Position numbers and translations under genes: made by a program. DNA of 64,000 nt from contig NC_014666.1 in assembly GCF_000166135.1 (NCBI RefSeq), forward strand, positions 3,906,001 through 3,970,000. Direction: 5' to 3'. Shown here piece after piece: positions 61,732 through 64,000 of the stretch (position 1 is its first letter; the number at the start of each line of letters is the position of its first letter). The DNA comes from Pseudofrankia inefficax (lineage in GTDB: Bacteria > Actinomycetota > Actinomycetes > Frankiales > Frankiaceae). The notes beneath the pieces are model-generated. The model was not told where the DNA came from, searched no databases, and saw only the letters and a list, made by a program, of their open reading frames with translations.

Positions 61732-62496
61732 TCAGCGCGGCGCCATGCGCAGGGCGCCGTCGAGGCGGATGGTCTCGCCGTTGAGGTAGGCGTTGCGCAG
61801 GATCGTCGTCGCCAGGTCCGCGTACTCGGCCGGCTGGCCGAGGCGCTGCGGGTTCGGCACCGTCGCGGCGAGGGCGAGCCTGATGTCCTCGCGCAGCCGG
61901 CCGAGCAGGGGGGTGTCGAGCAGGCCCGGCGCGATCGTGCAGACCCGGATCCTCCGGTTGGCCAGGTCCCGCGCGGCGACCAGCGTCATCGCGGCGACGC
62001 CGCCCTTGGACGCGGAGTAGGCGATCTGGCCGATCTGCCCGTCGAACGCGGCGACGGACGCGGTCAGCACGCACGCGCCCCGCTCGCCGTCGATCTCCTC
62101 GTTCTTCGCCATGCTCGCCGCCGCGAGCCGCAGCACGTTGTACGTCCCGACCAGGTTCACCCGCAGGATCCGCGTGAAGTCCTCCAGGGTGCCGGGCGTG
62201 CCGTCGCGGCCGACGAGCCGGATGGCGTTGCCGATCCCGGCGCAGTGCACCAGGGCGCGCAGCGGGCCGATGCCCTCCGCCGTGCGCACCGCGGCCTCGA
62301 CGTCGTCCGGCTCGGCGACGTCACCCGGCGCGAAGGTGGCCAGCGGGCCGAGCTCGGCGGCGACCTCCTTGCCGCGCGACGCCGGCAGGTCGAGGATCAC
62401 CACCCGGGCGCCCTCGTCGATCAGGCGGGCCGCCGAGGCAGCCCCGAGACCGGAGGCGCCTCCGGTGACGAGCGCGACAGTTCCGTCCAGGTTCAC
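61732..62496 (-). CDS. SDR oxidoreductase, 3-hydroxyacyl-CoA dehydrogenase type
   Basis: SDR of 254 residues resembling HSD17B10/FabG-like enzymes. Cofactor motif GGASGLGAASAARL, cofactor-specificity segment VVILDLPASRG (Asp, so NAD), VHCAGI, and catalytic YSASKGGVAAM. It probably oxidises 3-hydroxyacyl-CoA, the step before thiolase, whose gene ends 2 nt upstream. ATG start. Confidence 0.88.
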   Translation of the reverse strand: MNLDGTVALVTGGASGLGAASAARLIDEGARVVILDLPASRGKEVAAELGPLATFAPGDVAEPDDVEAAVRTAEGIGPLRALVHCAGIGNAIRLVGRDGTPGTLEDFTRILRVNLVGTYNVLRLAAASMAKNEEIDGERGACVLTASVAAFDGQIGQIAYSASKGGVAAMTLVAARDLANRRIRVCTIAPGLLDTPLLGRLREDIRLALAATVPNPQRLGQPAEYADLATTILRNAYLNGETIRLDGALRMAPR

Positions 62497-62498
62497 GA

Positions 62499-63659
62499 TC
62501 AGGCTCCCAGCAGTTCAAGGATGGTGGCGTTGGCCAGGCCGCCGCCCTCGCACATGGTCTGCAGTCCGTAGCGGATGCCGTTGTCACGCATGTGGTGGAC
62601 GAGCGTCGTCATGATCCGCGCGCCGGAGGCGCCGAGCGGGTGCCCCAGCGCGATGGCCCCGCCGTTCGGGTTCAGCGCCGCCGGGTCCGCCCCGGTCTCG
62701 GCCAGCCAGGCCAGCGGGACCGGGGCGAACGCCTCGTTGACCTCGAAGACGCCGACGTCGCCGATCCGCAGCCCGGACCGGGACAGCGCCTTCCGGGTCG
62801 CCGGGATCGGGGCGCTCAGCATCATCACCGGGTCGTCGGCGGCGAGCACCGCCGTGTGCACCCGGGCGAGCGGGGCCAGCCCGAGCTCGCGGGCGCGGTC
62901 GCTCGTCGTCAGCAGGATCGCGGCGGCGCCGTCGCTGATCTGCGAGGCGTTGCCGGCGTGGATCACGCCGTCCGGCCTGAACGCCGGCTTCAGCCCGGCC
63001 AGCCGCTCTGCCGTCGTCCCCCGGCGAATCCCCTCGTCGGTGTCGAAGACGGAACCGTCCGGCAGCGGGTACGGGGCGATCTCGGCCTTGAAGGTCCCGG
63101 CGTCGATCGCGGCCGCGGCCTTCTCGTGCGACCGGGCGGCGAACTCGTCGAGCTCGGTCCGCGACAGGCCCCACTTCTCGGCCATCATCTCGGCGCCCAG
63201 GCCCTGGTTGAAGCCGTCGACGCCATACCGGGCGCGGATGGCGTCGGTGATCGGCTGGCCGAGGCCGGCGCCGCGGGCCGAGCCCAGCGGGATCCGCGAC
63301 ATCATCTCGACGCCGCCGGCGACGACGACGTCGTAGTGGCCGGCGACCAGCCCGGCGGCGGCGAAGTGGACGCTCTGCTGGGAGGACCCGCACTGGCGGT
63401 CGACGGTCGTCGCGGGCACGGTCTGGGGCCAGCCCGCGGACAGCACCGCGTTGCGGCCGATGTTGACGGCCTGCTCGCCGACCTGCTGGACGCAGCCCCA
63501 GATCACGTCGTCCACGAGGCTCGGGTCGACGCCCGAGCGCCGCTCCAGCTCGCACAGCACGTGCGCGCTGACGTCGATGCCGTGGCTGCCGGCCAGCGAG
63601 CCGTTCCGCCGGCCGATCGGGGTACGCACGGCGGCGACGATGACCGCGTCCCGTGTCAT
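62499..63659 (-). CDS. Acetyl-CoA acetyltransferase (thiolase)
   Basis: Thiolase of 386 residues. The acylated cysteine is C90 in VDRQCGSSQQS; the general base and second cysteine regions are NPNGGAIALGHPLGASGAR and MCEGGGLANATILE. The oxidation/cleavage thiolase type catalyses the last step of beta-oxidation. ATG at 63659 with AGGAGCAG upstream. 10 nt after the acyl-CoA dehydrogenase gene. Confidence 0.92.
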   Translation of the reverse strand: MTRDAVIVAAVRTPIGRRNGSLAGSHGIDVSAHVLCELERRSGVDPSLVDDVIWGCVQQVGEQAVNIGRNAVLSAGWPQTVPATTVDRQCGSSQQSVHFAAAGLVAGHYDVVVAGGVEMMSRIPLGSARGAGLGQPITDAIRARYGVDGFNQGLGAEMMAEKWGLSRTELDEFAARSHEKAAAAIDAGTFKAEIAPYPLPDGSVFDTDEGIRRGTTAERLAGLKPAFRPDGVIHAGNASQISDGAAAILLTTSDRARELGLAPLARVHTAVLAADDPVMMLSAPIPATRKALSRSGLRIGDVGVFEVNEAFAPVPLAWLAETGADPAALNPNGGAIALGHPLGASGARIMTTLVHHMRDNGIRYGLQTMCEGGGLANATILELLGA

Positions 63660-63669
63660 GATCTGCTCC

Positions 63670-64000
63670 TCACGCCTGGTCGCCCTTCGGCCCGTTCTGC
63701 CAGGAGTCGATGTCGCGCAGCACCTCCGCGTAGGGGCGCGCGCTGTCGTAGCTGGGCTCACGCGGGAGCCCGAGGATCTGTTCGCTGATCGCGTTGCGCT
63801 GCATCTCGTTGGTGCCGCCGGCGATGCTCGGCATCCGGCAGTTGAGGTACGCGAAGACGGCCGCGCCGGCGGGACCCACCGGCGCGGCCGGGTCCCAGGT
63901 GGCCGCCGCCGCGCCGCCGATCTCCAGCGCCATCCGGGCGCGCAGCGGCGTGAACGTGCCACGCAGGAGCTTTCCGTAGGAGGCCACCGACGCGCTGTCG
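63670..64000 (-). CDS. Acyl-CoA dehydrogenase, C-terminal part (truncated by window edge)
   Basis: The last 109 or so residues of an acyl-CoA dehydrogenase, running off the right edge. KLLRGTFTPLRARMALEIGG and YLNCRMPSIAGGTNEMQRNA match the C-terminal helical bundle; the GGTNEMQRN motif is the FAD/dimer contact conserved in the family. First visible gene of the minus-strand beta-oxidation operon, 10 nt before the thiolase. Confidence 0.88.
   Translation of the reverse strand, partial: DSASVASYGKLLRGTFTPLRARMALEIGGAAAATWDPAAPVGPAGAAVFAYLNCRMPSIAGGTNEMQRNAISEQILGLPREPSYDSARPYAEVLRDIDSWQNGPKGDQA

Noticed and set aside
1-64000. CRISPR arrays, tRNA or rRNA genes and insertion sequences.
   Set aside because: No regularly spaced repeats, cloverleaf-like genes, transposase motifs or terminal inverted repeats were recognised by eye. 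A dedicated search could still find a divergent tRNA.

Overview
The window is very GC-rich, uses many GTG starts, has densely packed reading frames joined by GTGA/ATGA overlaps, and carries actinobacterial families (roadblock/MglA GTPase cluster, mycofactocin-type SDR, LLM-class flavin enzyme, MtCM-type chorismate mutase, CC-type ArsR). It is chromosomal DNA of a filamentous actinomycete. The mix of roadblock switches, acyl-CoA catabolism and P450s would suit a Frankia-like genome, but genus is inference. I saw no rRNA, tRNA, CRISPR array, transposase or phage gene.

Layout. 0-2.1 kb: end of a membrane protein and a NarL-type two-component pair. 2.2-3.2 kb: a gene remnant and a small hypothetical gene. 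3.1-6.2 kb: a compact arsenic-type unit (arsR divergent from arsO and an MFS pump) around a 52-bp palindromic operator. 6.6-7.6 kb: a LysR regulator. 7.8-16.5 kb (minus): an apparent five-gene operon, GNAT - ThiF-like E1 - aminotransferase - M20 hydrolase - nitrate reductase fused to a CysJ-like flavoprotein, with a good promoter in front of the GNAT gene. 16.9-22.1 kb: ArsR-type regulator, MFS pump, CapA-like protein, an Ada-like zinc protein and an AlkA-type glycosylase. 22.3-23.8 kb: NarK-type nitrate transporter.

23.8-38.6 kb is the most interesting block. It holds a TrpXYZ-like ABC importer, an FMN 2-hydroxyacid oxidase, RidA, TetR, a methyltransferase closely resembling the iron-dependent phenylpyruvate C-methyltransferase MppJ (both candidate metal histidines present), a GlcD-type FAD oxidase, prephenate dehydratase, a 15-codon leader-like ORF, chorismate mutase, two MFS pumps, a YciI-like protein and a second M20 hydrolase. 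Together the genes predict a dedicated route chorismate -> prephenate -> phenylpyruvate -> beta-methylphenylpyruvate, with hydroxy/keto-acid chemistry and export. No NRPS or PKS is present. An M20 paralogue lies at each end (12.1 and 37.2 kb).

39-45.4 kb: a GTPase/roadblock signalling island (V4R protein, membrane coiled-coil protein, MglA-like GTPase, helper, two roadblock proteins) followed by a PAS-GAF-GGDEF protein. 45.5-64 kb: a catabolic region for an unknown hydrophobic, CoA-activated substrate: mycofactocin-type SDR, TetR, NDP-forming acyl-CoA synthetase, EthD-like protein, amidohydrolase, serine hydrolase, enoyl-CoA hydratase, a complete P450/ferredoxin/ferredoxin-reductase set, then a minus-strand operon of acyl-CoA dehydrogenases, thiolase, SDRs, LLM enzyme and APH-like kinase running off the right edge. 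Convergent operons here are separated by unusually perfect hairpins.
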